Shown: positions 23,847-33,768, counted from the first letter of the stretch. The stretch: DNA of 64,000 bases from Mesorhizobium sp. ES1-4 (GCF_020164745.1 NZ_JAIUGV010000001.1:620001-684000), one strand, 5' to 3'. Program-made: numbers and translations. The notes: generated by a model from the letters alone, not told the origin.

Positions 23847-25301
23847 CTAGGCCGCCCCTACAGCTTGCTTTACTTTCGCGGCCGTATCGGGATCGATGTT
23901 GTTCCAGTACCAGAGGAAGCGCTCTCGAATTTCTTCGACTCGGAGCTGCCGGTACTGGCCAACCAGCGTCTGAACGAGGCGCGCCCGCTGCGCGTCATTG
24001 TAGACGTCTCGGACAAGCACACCGGCTTGGCTGAAGTCATCGTCGTCCGCTCGCTTGGTGTAGGCTGAGCGGACCAAGTCGCCATCGGCGCTCCATCCGC
24101 CGGTCTCCCCAGCCTGCATGGGATCGGCCTTGGGACCTCCAAATGAATTCGGTGCGTACACCGGAACCTTGCCGGGCTTGAAATAGTGACGCAGGTGGCC
24201 GTCCTTGGTGTAGCAGTGTACGTCGTTGTGGGGGCGATTGACGGGAAGCTCGTTATAGTTCGAGCCGATGCGATAGCGGTGCGCGTCCGCGTATGCGAAG
24301 ACACGCGCAAGCAGCATCCTGTCCGGGCTCACGTCGACGCCGGGCACCAAGTTCGATGGCTCGAACGCCGCTTGCTCGATCTCCGCGAAGTAGTTCTCCG
24401 GATTGCTGTCGAGGACAAACTCGCCAACCCTGATCAGGGGATAATCGGAGTGCGGCCAAGTCTTCGTAAGATCGAACGGATTGATCCGATAGGTCTTAGC
24501 CTCCTCATATGGCATTACCTGAACGGATACCGTCCATTTTGGAAATTCGCCGCGTTCGATCGCCTCGAACAGGTCGCGGGTGTGGTAGTCTGTGTCCCGT
24601 GCGGTAATTGCCGCAGCCTCATCATTCGTCAGATTTTGCAGGCCTTGCTGGCTGTGGAAATGATACTTGATCCAGAATCGCTCGCCCGCGGCGTTTATCC
24701 ATTGATAGGTGTGCGACCCGTAGCCGTTCATCTTGCGCCAGCTCTCAGGCAAGCCGCGATCACCCATGAGATAGGCCACCTGGTGGGCGCTTTCGGGCGA
24801 GAGTGTCCAGAAGTCCCACTGCATCTCCGCGTCACGAAGATTCCTATCCGGCAGCCGCTTTTGCGATCGGATAAAATCGGGAAACTTGATCCCGTCGCGA
24901 ATGAAGAACACGGGTGTGTCGTTACCTACGATGTCGTAGTTGCCTTCGGACGTATAGAATTTCAGCGCGAAGCCCCGGAGATCCCGCCAGGTATCCGGCG
25001 ATCCGATTTCGCCCGCCACCGTCGAAAACCGCGCTAGCATCTCGGTCTTGGCGCCCGGCTGAAAAAGCGCAGCACGAGTATATGCACTGACGTCCTCGGT
25101 GACCGTGAGCATCCCGAAAGCTCCGCCGCCCTTTGCATGAACGACGCGCTCCGGAACGCGCTCGCGATTGAACTGCGCAAGCTTCTCAACAAGGTAGACG
25201 TCATGCAAAACTACCGGGCCATTCGGCCCGACCGTTCGCGAATACTCGTCAGAGGCTACCGCGGCTCCGGCCGTTGTGGTTGTGAAGTTCTTGCCGGTCA
25301 T
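23847..25301 (-). CDS. katA: Small-subunit haem catalase (KatA type)
   Basis: The enzyme decomposes hydrogen peroxide. The start at ATG 25301 (MTGKNFTTT) has a strong AAGGAG and gives 484 residues, the clade 3 size; an open extension upstream is probably not translated. Active-site residues: H55 in VVHAKGGG, N127 in VGNDTPVFF, and the haem ligand Y337 in [17 protein letters not shown]-site features are not examined. Lies upstream of the DUF305 and propeller genes on the same strand, suggesting a peroxide-defence role for the cargo cluster. Confidence 0.95.
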   Translation of the reverse strand: MTGKNFTTTTAGAAVASDEYSRTVGPNGPVVLHDVYLVEKLAQFNRERVPERVVHAKGGGAFGMLTVTEDVSAYTRAALFQPGAKTEMLARFSTVAGEIGSPDTWRDLRGFALKFYTSEGNYDIVGNDTPVFFIRDGIKFPDFIRSQKRLPDRNLRDAEMQWDFWTLSPESAHQVAYLMGDRGLPESWRKMNGYGSHTYQWINAAGERFWIKYHFHSQQGLQNLTNDEAAAITARDTDYHTRDLFEAIERGEFPKWTVSVQVMPYEEAKTYRINPFDLTKTWPHSDYPLIRVGEFVLDSNPENYFAEIEQAAFEPSNLVPGVDVSPDRMLLARVFAYADAHRYRIGSNYNELPVNRPHNDVHCYTKDGHLRHYFKPGKVPVYAPNSFGGPKADPMQAGETGGWSADGDLVRSAYTKRADDDDFSQAGVLVRDVYNDAQRARLVQTLVGQYRQLRVEEIRERFLWYWNNIDPDTAAKVKQAVGAA

Positions 25302-25502
25302 GATCACACTCCTTGGCGAGGGCAGCCGCTCACATTGCGCAAGGCTCAGCGGAGCCGTGCGATGCGCGGGCAAGGTTGTCAGGTTGGGATTCTGCGCTAG
25401 GAGCGCCACAGTCGGTCAGGATGCGAGGCCGCCTCCGACGGATCAGGCTGAGCCTGAATTGATCAATGCGTCTTCACGCCCAGCGCTTTGATCCGCGATC
25501 CC

Positions 25503-26516
25503 CTAGCTCTTTATGAAGGCCAGAAGATCCGGATTGATCACGTCCGCGTGCGTTGTGAGCATCCCGTGCGGATAGCCTGGGTAGATCTTGAGCCTGCTGT
25601 TCTTGACCAACTTGGCCTGTAGCTCTGCCGCGTCCTTATAGGGAACGACCTGGTCATCGTCGCCCTGAATGACCAGCGTTGGCACCGTGATCGCATTCAG
25701 GTCGTCCGTCTGGTCTGTCTCCGAGAACGCCTTGATGCCCTCATAGTGCGCGTTCGCGGCGCCCATCATGCCCTGACGCCACCAGTTGTCGATCACGCCC
25801 TGAGAGACCTTCGTACCCGGACGATTGAAGCCGTAGAACGGACCTGATGCCACATCGAGGAAGAATTGCGCCCGGTTTGCCGCCAGTGCTGCGCGAAAGC
25901 CGTCAAAGACCTCAATCGGCGTGCCCTCGGGGTTCTTCTCGGTCTTGAGCATCAGCGGCGGTACGGCGCTGACCAGCACAGCTTTTGCGACGCGGCCCTG
26001 TGGCTGACCATATTTGGCGACATAGCGGGCCACTTCGCCGCCGCCAGTCGAATGGCCGATATGCACTGCGTTCTTCAGGTTGAGATGCTCGGCCACCGCT
26101 GACGCGTCGGCCGCATAGTGGTCCATATCGTGACCTTCACCGACCTGAGACGAACGGCCGTGCCCGCGACGATCATGCGCGACGACGCGGAAGCCTTGAG
26201 CAAGGAAAAACAGCATCTGCGCGTCCCAGTCATCCGAGCTTAGCGGCCAACCGTGATGGAAGACGATTGGCTGAGCACTCTTCGGCCCCCAATCCTTGAA
26301 GAAGATCTCGACCCCGTCTTTGGTCGTGACGAATGACATGGTGTTGGCTCCTGCGTGCTTAGTTGATTTGGGGGACGTCGGCGCAGCCGTCGGGGTGGCG
26401 GCGAAGACAGGCGAGGATACAGCGGATACGGCGGATGCAGCGATCACACCGGCTGCGCCGATCAGCACGTCTCGACGAGACGCAGAAGAATTCGATGCAT
26501 GCGAATTGGTCGACAT
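25503..26516 (-). CDS. Tat-exported alpha/beta hydrolase (non-haem chloroperoxidase type)
   Basis: The 337-residue protein begins with a twin-arginine signal ([11 protein letters not shown], residues 13-23) and a cleavage region near AATP. The hydrolase domain follows: [21 protein letters not shown], nucleophile S156 in GHSTGGG, an Asp in [11 protein letters not shown] and a His in YPHGMLTTH. This set matches cofactor-free haloperoxidase/perhydrolase-type esterases. Export by Tat is inferred. About 200 bases separate it from the catalase gene; a separate promoter is likely. Confidence 0.88.
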   Translation of the reverse strand: MSTNSHASNSSASRRDVLIGAAGVIAASAVSAVSSPVFAATPTAAPTSPKSTKHAGANTMSFVTTKDGVEIFFKDWGPKSAQPIVFHHGWPLSSDDWDAQMLFFLAQGFRVVAHDRRGHGRSSQVGEGHDMDHYAADASAVAEHLNLKNAVHIGHSTGGGEVARYVAKYGQPQGRVAKAVLVSAVPPLMLKTEKNPEGTPIEVFDGFRAALAANRAQFFLDVASGPFYGFNRPGTKVSQGVIDNWWRQGMMGAANAHYEGIKAFSETDQTDDLNAITVPTLVIQGDDDQVVPYKDAAELQAKLVKNSRLKIYPGYPHGMLTTHADVINPDLLAFIKS

Positions 26517-27066
26517 GGTTCTCTCAATGAAAGAGTGTGCGGCTGGCTTAATTCACATAAGTGAAATGAAGGATCTACGCTGCCTTCACCTCGTTCATTG
26601 GCAATCCAGCCTTTCGCCAACTCGGCTGGTGCTGCAATGGACAGCCGTTAATTTAGAGGGACCAGCCAAACCAACAAGCTGACGACTTCGCTCACCTTCC
26701 GATTCCGAGGGGACAGATTCGCTCACCAGCCAAACGAGGGCACCCGCGGCCTGAGCCACTCGGGAGCCTCTTCAATAGTCTGCTGGTCCGCGCTGCCGAA
26801 ACTCGGTTCGAGCTAGGTGTGCGAGGTGGCGAACCCGCCTCGCTGGCCCTCGATATGTGGGGGCCCGTTTAGAAGGTTGCCGATACTCGGAAGCTTGGGA
26901 ACTGCACGCCGAATCTGGATGTCTACGCCAGGAGTGCGCTCCGGGGACCGGCAAATCTGGGCGCGAGATGGCAAACGCGCGGCTTGATATTACTTGTCAC
27001 GTTGGAAACGGGCCAACCGCGCGGACACACCCGTGCTTGCCCTGCTTCGGCGCTCCTCCGCCCACT
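26517..27066. other. 550-base gap without a recognisable gene
   Basis: The region between the hydrolase start and the AraC-type gene end has only short frames without SD or family features. The part near 26,517-26,600 should hold the hydrolase promoter. Nothing else (repeat, tRNA or clear terminator) is seen. It may be scar DNA from earlier insertions. Confidence 0.4.
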
Positions 27067-28125
27067 TCAGCGGCCAATGCGGGTCGCGATATCCTTAATT
27101 CTGGCTAGAATCTCCGGCTCGAATGTCTGGAGGGCCGCAGCGACACTATTCGCTCTCAGTTGATCGGGCGTCATGCCGGTCGCCCCTTTGATGAACCGAC
27201 GATAGCTGCGCACATCCGCATACCCGAGGTCGGCCGCAATTGAACTGACACTGCGGCTTTCATCAGCGAGCAGATTCAGGCTGGCTTCCACGAGCGTCTC
27301 CTCGCGGAATCGACGAAAATTGCCTCCGGCTAGACTATTTCTCCGGCGAAAGGTCGCTGGGCTAATGCCAAGCTCGTCGCACAAGGCCATCGTGTTGAGG
27401 CGTCGGATCGTGACGTCGCTCTCCGTTACGAGTGCGCCCGTTCCTCCATCCAACGCTATTCGATGCTGAAGGACCGACCACCCGATATCATCGGTTGGTT
27501 GGCCCTGACGCGCTTCACGCAGCAGGGAAACCGGAAAGTGGAGTGCCGCCTGACTGCCAACATGGATGGGCGCCGACATCGACCAGTGACGCGCGCCAAG
27601 GACATGGCCGCGGTTGCGCGTCGTCACCGCCGTGGCGGGGAAGCGACGGCCAAGAAAGTAGCTCAGCCCGCCAAACAGCGTGTTCAAGTAAATATCTTCG
27701 ATAACAGCTGCGTTGTCTCCGCCGAACACCTCATCGCAACTGACCTGGAGCTGAGCTTCGATTCCGTCCGTATACAGGCCGATCGCAATCGGCAGCCCCA
27801 TTGCATGAAAGTGAGTGAGGCTGCCGATTGCGCGCTCGAGCGTCTCGCATGCCATCATTATCCGCAGCATGAGAATGAGCTGTGAGGGCGGATAAGGACG
27901 TCGACCGTATCCACTGAAATGGTCATCTGTCTCGACCATTGCATTCATCGCAACTAGAACGATCTGCCCGATCGAGATCAAAGGCCGGGCGTCCGGGTCA
28001 ACGTAGCTCCGCTTGAACAATTCCTCTCTTGAGAGCCCGCGCATTACGGCTCCATCGGAATGGGAATATGCCTCGGAAATAGGTACGAAAGCAGTTTGAC
28101 TGCCGCCTGAAGATTTCAACGCCAC
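27067..28125 (-). CDS. AraC-family transcriptional regulator
   Basis: The 352-residue regulator has GTG start after GGAGG. The N-terminal two thirds resemble the arabinose-binding-like sensor of long AraC regulators, and the C-terminus holds two HTH motifs (about 240-340): MALCDELGISPATFRRRN and SVSSIAADLGYADVRSYRRFIKGATGMTPDQLR. It is downstream of the second SnoaL-like gene on the same strand. It may regulate the hydrolase or NmrA/SnoaL genes; the effector is unknown. Confidence 0.9.
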   Translation of the reverse strand: MALKSSGGSQTAFVPISEAYSHSDGAVMRGLSREELFKRSYVDPDARPLISIGQIVLVAMNAMVETDDHFSGYGRRPYPPSQLILMLRIMMACETLERAIGSLTHFHAMGLPIAIGLYTDGIEAQLQVSCDEVFGGDNAAVIEDIYLNTLFGGLSYFLGRRFPATAVTTRNRGHVLGARHWSMSAPIHVGSQAALHFPVSLLREARQGQPTDDIGWSVLQHRIALDGGTGALVTESDVTIRRLNTMALCDELGISPATFRRRNSLAGGNFRRFREETLVEASLNLLADESRSVSSIAADLGYADVRSYRRFIKGATGMTPDQLRANSVAAALQTFEPEILARIKDIATRIGR

Positions 28126-28248
28126 GGTTATCCTCCGACATCATTCCCTTCGGATTCAGTCTAAGCGTTTGCCGAGGTGAACTCGAAAGCCGCCGAAGCA
28201 CGAGGCCATCAGTATAACCCAATGCCTCGCAAATACGTACCTTACTTC

Positions 28249-28680
28249 TTACTTGGCTTTTGCCGTCAGCGCGTTCCAGGCAGCGTGCGAGTCCATATAA
28301 TCTCTCCAGCGCGCGATCTTGCGGTTTTCAAGTTCGATAATCGAGCAAAACCGATTTTCATACTTGGCGCCCGTCGAAAGAATCGTCCCGTGGATGTCAT
28401 ACTCGACGACGACGACTCGGCCGTTGGCGGCCTTGTTGACGAACAATTCGTCTGCAGAGCGCAGCCGGATGCTGCCGACATACCCTTCGAACTGATCCAT
28501 CAGTTCCGTGCGCCCGCGCACCACACGAGGCCACCCCAGGTCGTAACGCACTTCGTAGGCGATATCGTCGGCTACGATGTCAAAGAAGTGCTCGCCGTCA
28601 ACGAGGTCACCCAGCGCCTTACGGATCAGCGCAAAGTATGGCTCTGCGCCGGCATAGGTAGAATATTTGTTATGGGGCAC
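28249..28680 (-). CDS. SnoaL/NTF2-like protein (copy 2)
   Basis: The 143-residue NTF2-fold protein is paralogous to the one at 21343-21792. The GTG at 28680 is taken as start because GGAG lies 8 bases before it and the resulting PHNKYSTYAG aligns with SNSKYASYFA of the paralogue; an ATG at 28710 would add ten residues. Core segments: ALGDLVDGEHFFDIVADDIAYEV, VVVEYDIHGT and WRDYMDSHAAW. It lies between the NmrA-type gene and the AraC gene. Confidence 0.8.
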   Translation of the reverse strand: MPHNKYSTYAGAEPYFALIRKALGDLVDGEHFFDIVADDIAYEVRYDLGWPRVVRGRTELMDQFEGYVGSIRLRSADELFVNKAANGRVVVVEYDIHGTILSTGAKYENRFCSIIELENRKIARWRDYMDSHAAWNALTAKAK

Positions 28681-28758
28681 TTTCGTTTCTCCATAGATTT
28701 CGGATTTCATAAGAGGTTTCGGCGCGGCGGCGCAACGCCGCGCCGGATGCGCGTTCGG

Positions 28759-29652
28759 TCAGGCAACCGGTTGAAGAGCCCAAGCGGCTGCATGTCGCTC
28801 GGCGAAGTCCCGAAAGCTGGTCGCTGGCCGGCCCGTGACCTTCTCGACGTCACCGTTGGGCCGTGCGCCGTTGCCAGAAATGATCGTCCCGGTCAGCCAG
28901 TGTAGCATCACGGCGTAGTCGGCGGGGACAAAGCCCGCATCGACCGCACCGTTAATCCATGCGTTCGGATCGATGTCAGTGTGGACCACACGCCGACCGA
29001 TGACGCCGCTAACGATCTCGGCGACTTCAGCCACCGTAAGCGCCTGGGGGCCTGTCGGCGCGTACTGCGCTCCAGCGTGGGCGTCGGGATTGACTAGGGT
29101 CTCGACCGCGACCGCAGCGATATCCTGGGCATCGACAAAGGCTTCATTCTTGCCGCCTGTCGGCACCATGAACGCGTCGCCGATAAGTGGCAGATGCTGG
29201 TCACTGAAATTTTGCATGACCCATGCGGGGCGGAGAATCGAGTGGGTAAAGGCGCTGCGCTGGCCGAGTTCGAGTTCGACCGCGCGGATGTCGACCTCTT
29301 CGGGCGATCGGTCGCTGCCGTAGGCGCTGAGATACGTCACGTGGCGGATGCCGGAGGCCTCCGCAAGATTAAGGAATTCCGCGACCTGGTGGATGAACTT
29401 GGTCCGCATGACGGGGGTGACCAGGTACACGCGGTCCACACCATCCAACGCAGGAGCATAGGTGCTCACGTCATCCCAGTCGAACTTAACGTCCGCACCG
29501 CTGCGTGACGCCGTCCGCGCACGCAATCCGCGATCGGCGAGGCCTTTCGCGATGAGCGCTCCGGTTCGTCCAGTTCCGCCCAGCACGAGGACTGTTGGCA
29601 GTCGCGCACCGGTAGTTTCAGGCTTTTGGGTAGTGTCGTTCTGGTTTGGCAT
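28759..29652 (-). CDS. NmrA-like NAD(P)-binding protein
   Basis: The 297-residue atypical SDR starts at ATG 29652 after GGAGG. A Rossmann motif VLVLGGTGRTGALIAKGL lies at about 21-38, followed by RTASRSGADVKFDWDD, YLVTPVMRTKF and YLSAYGSDRS. The catalytic YxxxK is not evident, as in NmrA/QOR2-type proteins that sense redox cofactors or reduce quinones. It is divergent from the HxlR regulator with a perfect inverted repeat in between, so it is the likely HxlR target. Confidence 0.87.
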   Translation of the reverse strand: MPNQNDTTQKPETTGARLPTVLVLGGTGRTGALIAKGLADRGLRARTASRSGADVKFDWDDVSTYAPALDGVDRVYLVTPVMRTKFIHQVAEFLNLAEASGIRHVTYLSAYGSDRSPEEVDIRAVELELGQRSAFTHSILRPAWVMQNFSDQHLPLIGDAFMVPTGGKNEAFVDAQDIAAVAVETLVNPDAHAGAQYAPTGPQALTVAEVAEIVSGVIGRRVVHTDIDPNAWINGAVDAGFVPADYAVMLHWLTGTIISGNGARPNGDVEKVTGRPATSFRDFAERHAAAWALQPVA

Positions 29653-29663
29653 CTTGAGCCTCC

Positions 29664-29698
29664 TTGCTCTCATAGGGTTGCTTACTGAATGAGAGCAA
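29664..29698. promoter_or_regulatory. Inverted-repeat operator between nmrA-like and hxlR-like genes
   Basis: A perfect 10-bp inverted repeat TTGCTCTCAT (29664-29673) / ATGAGAGCAA (29689-29698) lies in the 115-base divergent promoter region, followed by an AT-rich ACATATATATGAGAAG stretch. Its centre spacing fits a dimeric winged-helix regulator. HxlR binding is inferred. Confidence 0.6.
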
Positions 29699-29767
29699 CA
29701 TATATATGAGAAGCTAATTCCCGAAAAGAAGGCACTTTCACTTCAGTCACTAACACCGAGGTAAGCT

Positions 29768-30163
29768 ATGAAGAAAACCCCCAAACCCGGCCTCCTCGAT
29801 CCGTCGGCGATCTGCAGAAGTTCGGACCCGATGGCGGTGCGAGAGCTGCTCACCAAGATCGGCGACAAATGGACGATCTTCGTGATTCTCTCGCTGGACC
29901 TCCTAGGCGGGCGGGCGCGTTTCTCCGAGCTTGAGCGGTCCATCCCAGGAATCTCGCAGCGAATGCTGTCGACCACCCTGAAAAACCTCGAGCGCGATGG
30001 ACTCGTCATCCGGGAGCTGTTTCCCGAAGTGCCGCCACGCGTGGAATACGAGATCACCGATCTGGGAAAGAGCCTGCTGCGCCCAACGCAGGGCCTAGTC
30101 GACTGGGCGAAGGACAATTGGGAGCAGGTTAGGCAGGCGCAGTCCAGATATGACGTGCGATAA
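29768..30163 (+). CDS. HxlR-family winged-helix regulator
   Basis: The 131-residue regulator contains the typical HxlR segments: CRSSDPMAVRELLTKIGDKWTIFVI, then RFSELERSIPGISQRMLSTTLKNLERDGLV and VEYEITDLGKSLL. A cysteine (C16) near the N-terminus is at the place used by redox- or quinone-sensing members. Divergent from the NmrA-like gene; the shared region carries a perfect inverted repeat. Probably senses aldehydes, quinones or oxidants. Confidence 0.9.
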   Translation: MKKTPKPGLLDPSAICRSSDPMAVRELLTKIGDKWTIFVILSLDLLGGRARFSELERSIPGISQRMLSTTLKNLERDGLVIRELFPEVPPRVEYEITDLGKSLLRPTQGLVDWAKDNWEQVRQAQSRYDVR

Positions 30164-30445
30164 CCCCGAACGTCGCCGGAGATGTGGCGGGCTCCACAGG
30201 TTCGCGTTCACTCTTTCCGATTTCTAACCGGGAGCAGCCGTGCCCCCTACGCCGACCGATAGGGCCTTCCCCCCAACGCGCATCATGCTGCATCTATGTT
30301 CATGCAACAGCGTGAGCGACCGGACGTCGGCGAGCCCAGAGATGATGGTGGGTGACGACAGAATTCCACGAGCCGTCTTTCTGCGCTGGACCCTGACCCA
30401 CGTTTGGCACAGCGGCGCCGATCCCTCGCCGCAAAAGGAGGAAGT

Positions 30446-30676
30446 ATGGCGCACGGCAAATTTCTCACCGCTGAGGAAGTGGCGGAGCGTTACCGTGGTG
30501 GCGTTTCCGTTGGAACGCTCCGTAACTGGCGCGCAATGAAGATCGGCCCATCATTCGTGAAAATCGGCAAGGCCGTCCTCTATCCCATCGATGAGCTTGA
30601 GGCTTGGGACGAAAAGAATAGAGTGCAATGCCGTGCCTCAAGGCGATTGACTGAGCATGGAAGTGATCAGCCGTGA
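30446..30676 (+). CDS. AlpA/excisionase-like HTH protein
   Basis: The 76-residue MerR-like HTH protein starts at ATG 30446 behind a strong AAGGAGG. The pattern KFLTAEEVAERYRGGVSVGTL, NWRAMKIGP and YPIDELEAWDEKN is that of helix-turn-helix-17 proteins used as excisionases or phage regulators. It sits next to the inferred right border of the island, at the far side from the integrase. Function as recombination directionality factor is inferred from position and fold. Confidence 0.65.
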   Translation: MAHGKFLTAEEVAERYRGGVSVGTLRNWRAMKIGPSFVKIGKAVLYPIDELEAWDEKNRVQCRASRRLTEHGSDQP

Positions 30677-30779
30677 CGATCACGAACAATCATTTAGTAC
30701 ATACCCCACTCCGCGGCACTAGTCTTGACGAAATCGCCAAAAAAATAAGTGATATCAATTGCTTGCTCAAGCACCTTGC

Positions 30780-30944
30780 ATGGTCCACAACCATCCTTCC
30801 GGAGACCCGACGCCTTCGCGCGCCGATATCGAGATGACGAAAGAAATCATCGAAGCGGCCAAGCGGCTGGGTATCGCCGTGCACGACCACATCATCATCG
30901 GGCGAAAAGGCTATTCCAGCATGAAGGGCCTGCTGCTGATCTGA
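30780..30944 (+). pseudogene. radC 3' fragment (JAB/MPN domain C-terminus)
   Basis: From position 30783 the frame encodes [18 protein letters not shown] and on to the natural RadC C-terminus KGLLLI, including the metal-site HxHPSG and the later HDHIIIG. Everything before VHNHPSG (about two thirds of a normal RadC) is missing; the preceding codons do not resemble RadC. It could be the chromosomal radC interrupted by the island, or a leftover of an island-borne copy. The truncation marks the probable right junction. Confidence 0.8.
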
Positions 30945-31053
30945 GCAAGGCGGGTTGTGAATCGCGCACCGCCGCTTGGAGCAGTTCCTGGCCGATCTTC
31001 TGAAACTGCGCAGGAGGAATAGCCGCCAGCGGAAGCCGCCCGGGCAGGCCAGG

Positions 31054-31575
31054 TCATGGCGGGTCGGTGTCGCAGCTTCCGGCAAGCTGGCCGACGGCGT
31101 CGTTCAGCCCTGCGAGGTCGAAGTCCGCCTGGCCGCGACCTGACAACAAACCGAACCGCCAGGAGAGCAACAGCCGGCTGGCGGGAACAAGACGCCTGAC
31201 GCCGTCGGCACCGTCGCGCGTCAGCATTCTGCCGCGTGGCCCGACCGACCAGCTCTCGTCGAACTTGCCGCCGCCGTCGACGGTAAGCGACATGGTGATC
31301 TTGCGACTGGCCGAAACCGCGTCATTCAATTGCAGCCATTCGGTCCAGCGCGGTTCGCCACCTGTATGGCAGGCAATGGTCAAGACCGGGCTGTAGCTCA
31401 ACGCTCCGCCGCCCGTGATCAGTTTGTTGGTGGCATGGAGCGAAGCCGTCGCTAGCCCGTCACCCGTGGTGAAACGCCAGCTGGCGGCAGTCGCGTTGGC
31501 GTAGGCGACATCGCAGGCAAAGAGCAGAACAAGCGAGAAGGCGAGAGCACGCCCCGTTTCGAAGAATTGGCTCAA
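31054..31575 (-). CDS. Secreted hypothetical protein
   Basis: A TTG at 31575 lies just after GGAGGGGG and opens a clear signal peptide (LVLLFACDVAYA, cleavage about residue 25), giving 173 residues; an upstream TTG (31626) is less likely. The mature part is beta-rich with two cysteines and ends FGLLSGRGQADFDLAGLNDAVGQLAGSC, which recalls the end of VasI/TagO-like periplasmic proteins. The family is not certain. It is the first apparently chromosomal gene right of the island. Confidence 0.6.
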   Translation of the reverse strand: MSQFFETGRALAFSLVLLFACDVAYANATAASWRFTTGDGLATASLHATNKLITGGGALSYSPVLTIACHTGGEPRWTEWLQLNDAVSASRKITMSLTVDGGGKFDESWSVGPRGRMLTRDGADGVRRLVPASRLLLSWRFGLLSGRGQADFDLAGLNDAVGQLAGSCDTDPP

Positions 31576-31689
31576 CGCCCCCTCCAGGAACCGTAAGGTT
31601 GCAGCACAAGCGCAGATAGTGACCAACGCTTCGTATCGCTAGGGCCGCTTCCCGCGAAGCCAGTCGGCTGTTGCAGTTTCGCAACGAAA

Positions 31690-31711
31690 AAGGCCGCCCC
31701 GGGGCGGCCTT
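31690..31711 (-). terminator. Rho-independent terminator of tig
   Basis: The perfect palindrome AAGGCCGCCCC/GGGGCGGCCTT is followed on the minus strand by TTTCG, extending to five Ts with the stem end. It lies 25 bases after the tig stop. Confidence 0.85.
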
Positions 31712-31735
31712 GATCTATTCCGTCAGCTGCGAAGC

Positions 31736-33211
31736 TTATTCGGCGTCCTTGGCAGCCTTTTTCTTCGGTGCCGCCTTCTTCTTCGGCTCTTCCGCGTCGT
31801 CGGCCTTCTGATCGTCCGCCTTCTTCGCGGCGGCCTTTTTGGCCGGCTTCGCCTTGGTCGCGGTCTCGGCCTCCTCGTCGTCGGCCATCAGCTCTTCCTT
31901 GCTGACCTTGACGTCGGTGACCGAGATCTGTTCGAGCAGGTGGTCGACCACCTTCTCCTCGAACATCGGCGCCCTGAGCGCATTGAGCGCCTCCGGATTG
32001 CTGCGGTAGTACTCGAAGGCTTCCTGCTGCTGATTGGCCGGGAAGCGGCGAACCTGCTCGAACAGGCCGCGCTGCAGCTCCTCGTCGGACACCGTGACAC
32101 CGGCCTTTTCACCGATCTCGGCCAGCACTAGGCCAAGGCGCACGCGGCGCTCGGCAAGGCGCATGTATTCGGCGCGCGCCTCTTCCTCGGTCGTCTCTTC
32201 GTCGGCGAAGGTGCGGCCGGCGGCCTCCAGGTCACGGTTGACCTGCGCCCAGATATTGTTGAACTCCGCCTCGACGAGCTTCGACGGCGCCTCGAACGAA
32301 TAGGCCGCATCAAGCTGGTCGAGCAACTGGCGCTTGACCTTCTGGCGCGTCATCGAGCCGAACTGGTTCTCGATCTGGCCGCGCACGATGTCACGCAGGC
32401 GCTCCAGCGACTCCAGGCCAAGGTTCTTGGCGGTCTCGTCGTTGATTTCCAGTTCGCCCGGCTTCGACACTTCCTTGACGGTGACGTCGAAGGTCGCTTC
32501 CTTGCCGGCCAGATGCGCCGCCTGATAGTTTTCCGGGAAGGTCACGGTGACCTGCTTCTCGTCGCCGGCCTTGGTGCCGATCAGCTGTTCCTCGAAGCCC
32601 GGAATGAACTCCTTGGAGCCCAGCACCAGCGGCTGGTCGTTGCCGGCGCCGCCAGCAAAGGCCTCGCCGTCGATCTTGCCGACATAATCGATGCTGACGC
32701 GATCGCCCTCGGCGGCCTTGCCGGTCTTCGGCTCATAGCTGCGCGCCGATTCGGCGACACGCTTGACCTGATCGTCGATTTCCGAATCCGGAACGTCGAA
32801 CACCTGGCGCGTCACCTTGATGTCGGAGAAATCCTTGATCTCGATCGCCGGAATGACCTCATAGTTGAGGCGGAACTCGAAGTCGGCGCCGCCGGCCAGG
32901 ATCTTCTCGGCTTCCTTCTCGTCCTCGGTCATGATGACCTCGGGCTGCATGGCGGCCTTCTCGCCGCGCCCGGTGATGATGGAACGAGTCGAATCGTTGA
33001 GGATCTCGTTGACCACCTCGGCCATGAACGACTTGCCGTAGACCTTGCGCAAGTGCTGCACCGGCACCTTGCCCGGACGGAAGCCGTTGATGCGGACCTT
33101 GTTGCGGGCATCCGACAGCCGAGCCATCAGCTTGGCTTCCATATCACCGGCCGGCACGGTGATCTTGATCTCGCGCTTGAGACCGGAATTGAGTGTTTCG
33201 GTGACCTGCAT
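31736..33211 (-). CDS. tig: Trigger factor, ribosome-associated chaperone/prolyl isomerase
   Basis: The 491-residue protein starts at ATG 33211 ([15 protein letters not shown]). The N-terminal ribosome-binding domain has the signature [16 protein letters not shown] (about 45-60), followed by the FKBP domain ([14 protein letters not shown], about 165-178, and [13 protein letters not shown]) and the helical C-terminal domain. A long Lys/Ala/Asp-rich tail (last 40 residues) is typical for Rhizobiales. Binds L23 at the exit tunnel and folds nascent chains. Monocistronic with its own terminator. Confidence 0.97.
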   Translation of the reverse strand: MQVTETLNSGLKREIKITVPAGDMEAKLMARLSDARNKVRINGFRPGKVPVQHLRKVYGKSFMAEVVNEILNDSTRSIITGRGEKAAMQPEVIMTEDEKEAEKILAGGADFEFRLNYEVIPAIEIKDFSDIKVTRQVFDVPDSEIDDQVKRVAESARSYEPKTGKAAEGDRVSIDYVGKIDGEAFAGGAGNDQPLVLGSKEFIPGFEEQLIGTKAGDEKQVTVTFPENYQAAHLAGKEATFDVTVKEVSKPGELEINDETAKNLGLESLERLRDIVRGQIENQFGSMTRQKVKRQLLDQLDAAYSFEAPSKLVEAEFNNIWAQVNRDLEAAGRTFADEETTEEEARAEYMRLAERRVRLGLVLAEIGEKAGVTVSDEELQRGLFEQVRRFPANQQQEAFEYYRSNPEALNALRAPMFEEKVVDHLLEQISVTDVKVSKEELMADDEEAETATKAKPAKKAAAKKADDQKADDAEEPKKKAAPKKKAAKDAE

Positions 33212-33572
33212 CGTAAAACCTTTGTTTTCACCAATGAGACTGCCAAACGGCTCCCTGCCGTTCACAGCCTGCCGGTAATTCTTGCCGGGAATGGCTTTTG
33301 GTACGGAACCTGGCGATTTGACCGGAAATACGGCTCAAACTCTTCCAAACTGCGTCCCAAAATGTGAATAAGTTCTTGTTTTTCCTACTTCTTATCACAT
33401 CTTGCAGAAGCGGATCGTCGCGTCCCGTCACATTTGACACGCCTTTTGTCACAGGCGAGGCTAATTTTCAACAGTCTTCGCGTTTAGGCGAATAACCAAC
33501 ATTCCGGCCCTGAACCCGACATCTTGTCTCCGACATTGACAGAATGATGGCTACATGGGATTGCCGGGTCAT
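33212..33572. other. Intergenic region between tig and tRNA-Leu
   Basis: This 361-base divergent gap has no ORF with coding features. It must hold the tig promoter (not confidently placed) and the tRNA promoter; TTGACA at 33536-33541 is a possible -35 box for the tRNA gene. No repeats were seen. Confidence 0.4.
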
Positions 33573-33655
33573 GCGGGTATGGCGGAACTGGTAGACGCAC
33601 CAGATTTAGGTTCTGGCGAGAGATCGTGGGGGTTCGAGTCCCTCTACCCGCACCA
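33573..33655 (+). tRNA. tRNA-Leu (anticodon UAG)
   Basis: The 83-base gene starts GCGGGTA and ends TACCCGC-A-CCA, so the CCA end is encoded. The anticodon stem CCAGA/TCTGG encloses the loop TTTAGGT with anticodon TAG, the T arm GGGGGTTCGAGTCCCTC is complete, and there is a long variable arm (class II), as expected for leucine. Acceptor and T stems pair perfectly. Confidence 0.95.
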
Positions 33656-33768
33656 CCCTTCGCTCTTCGAGCTTCGGATGGCACGCCATACGGAGTTGGC
33701 AAGACGAAGGAACGTCTTCCGAAGCCTTGGCTAGGGAGGACCGGCGGCGTTGCCGGACGTCCCACGAC

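Larger units (their letters stand above)
1..30780. mobile_element. Decayed trb-type integrative element / genomic island
   Basis: The stretch joins an integrase at its left edge, a defence operon, an IncP-like trb mating-pair gene set, accessory redox genes and an AlpA-like HTH gene at its right edge, and stops at a truncated radC. This is the layout expected of an integrative and conjugative element. No relaxase, replication or partition gene is seen, the coupling protein is truncated and fused to ArdC, and trbL is frameshifted, so the element is probably immobile alone. The left end lies outside the window. The right end is inferred from the radC truncation; no direct repeat (att) could be confirmed. 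Confidence 0.7.

Noticed and set aside
23847..25409. Longer catalase start at 25409
   Set aside because: The extra 36 residues lack family similarity, while ATG 25301 has a strong AAGGAG and gives the usual 484 residues.
26517..27066. Possible gene in the gap before the AraC gene
   Set aside because: Only short frames without ribosome sites, codon bias or recognisable motifs on either strand.
33573..33655. tRNA-Leu as the attachment site of the island
   Set aside because: The island genes end by 30.8 kb, with secreted-protein and tig genes between; no second copy of the tRNA 3' end was seen near the island border.
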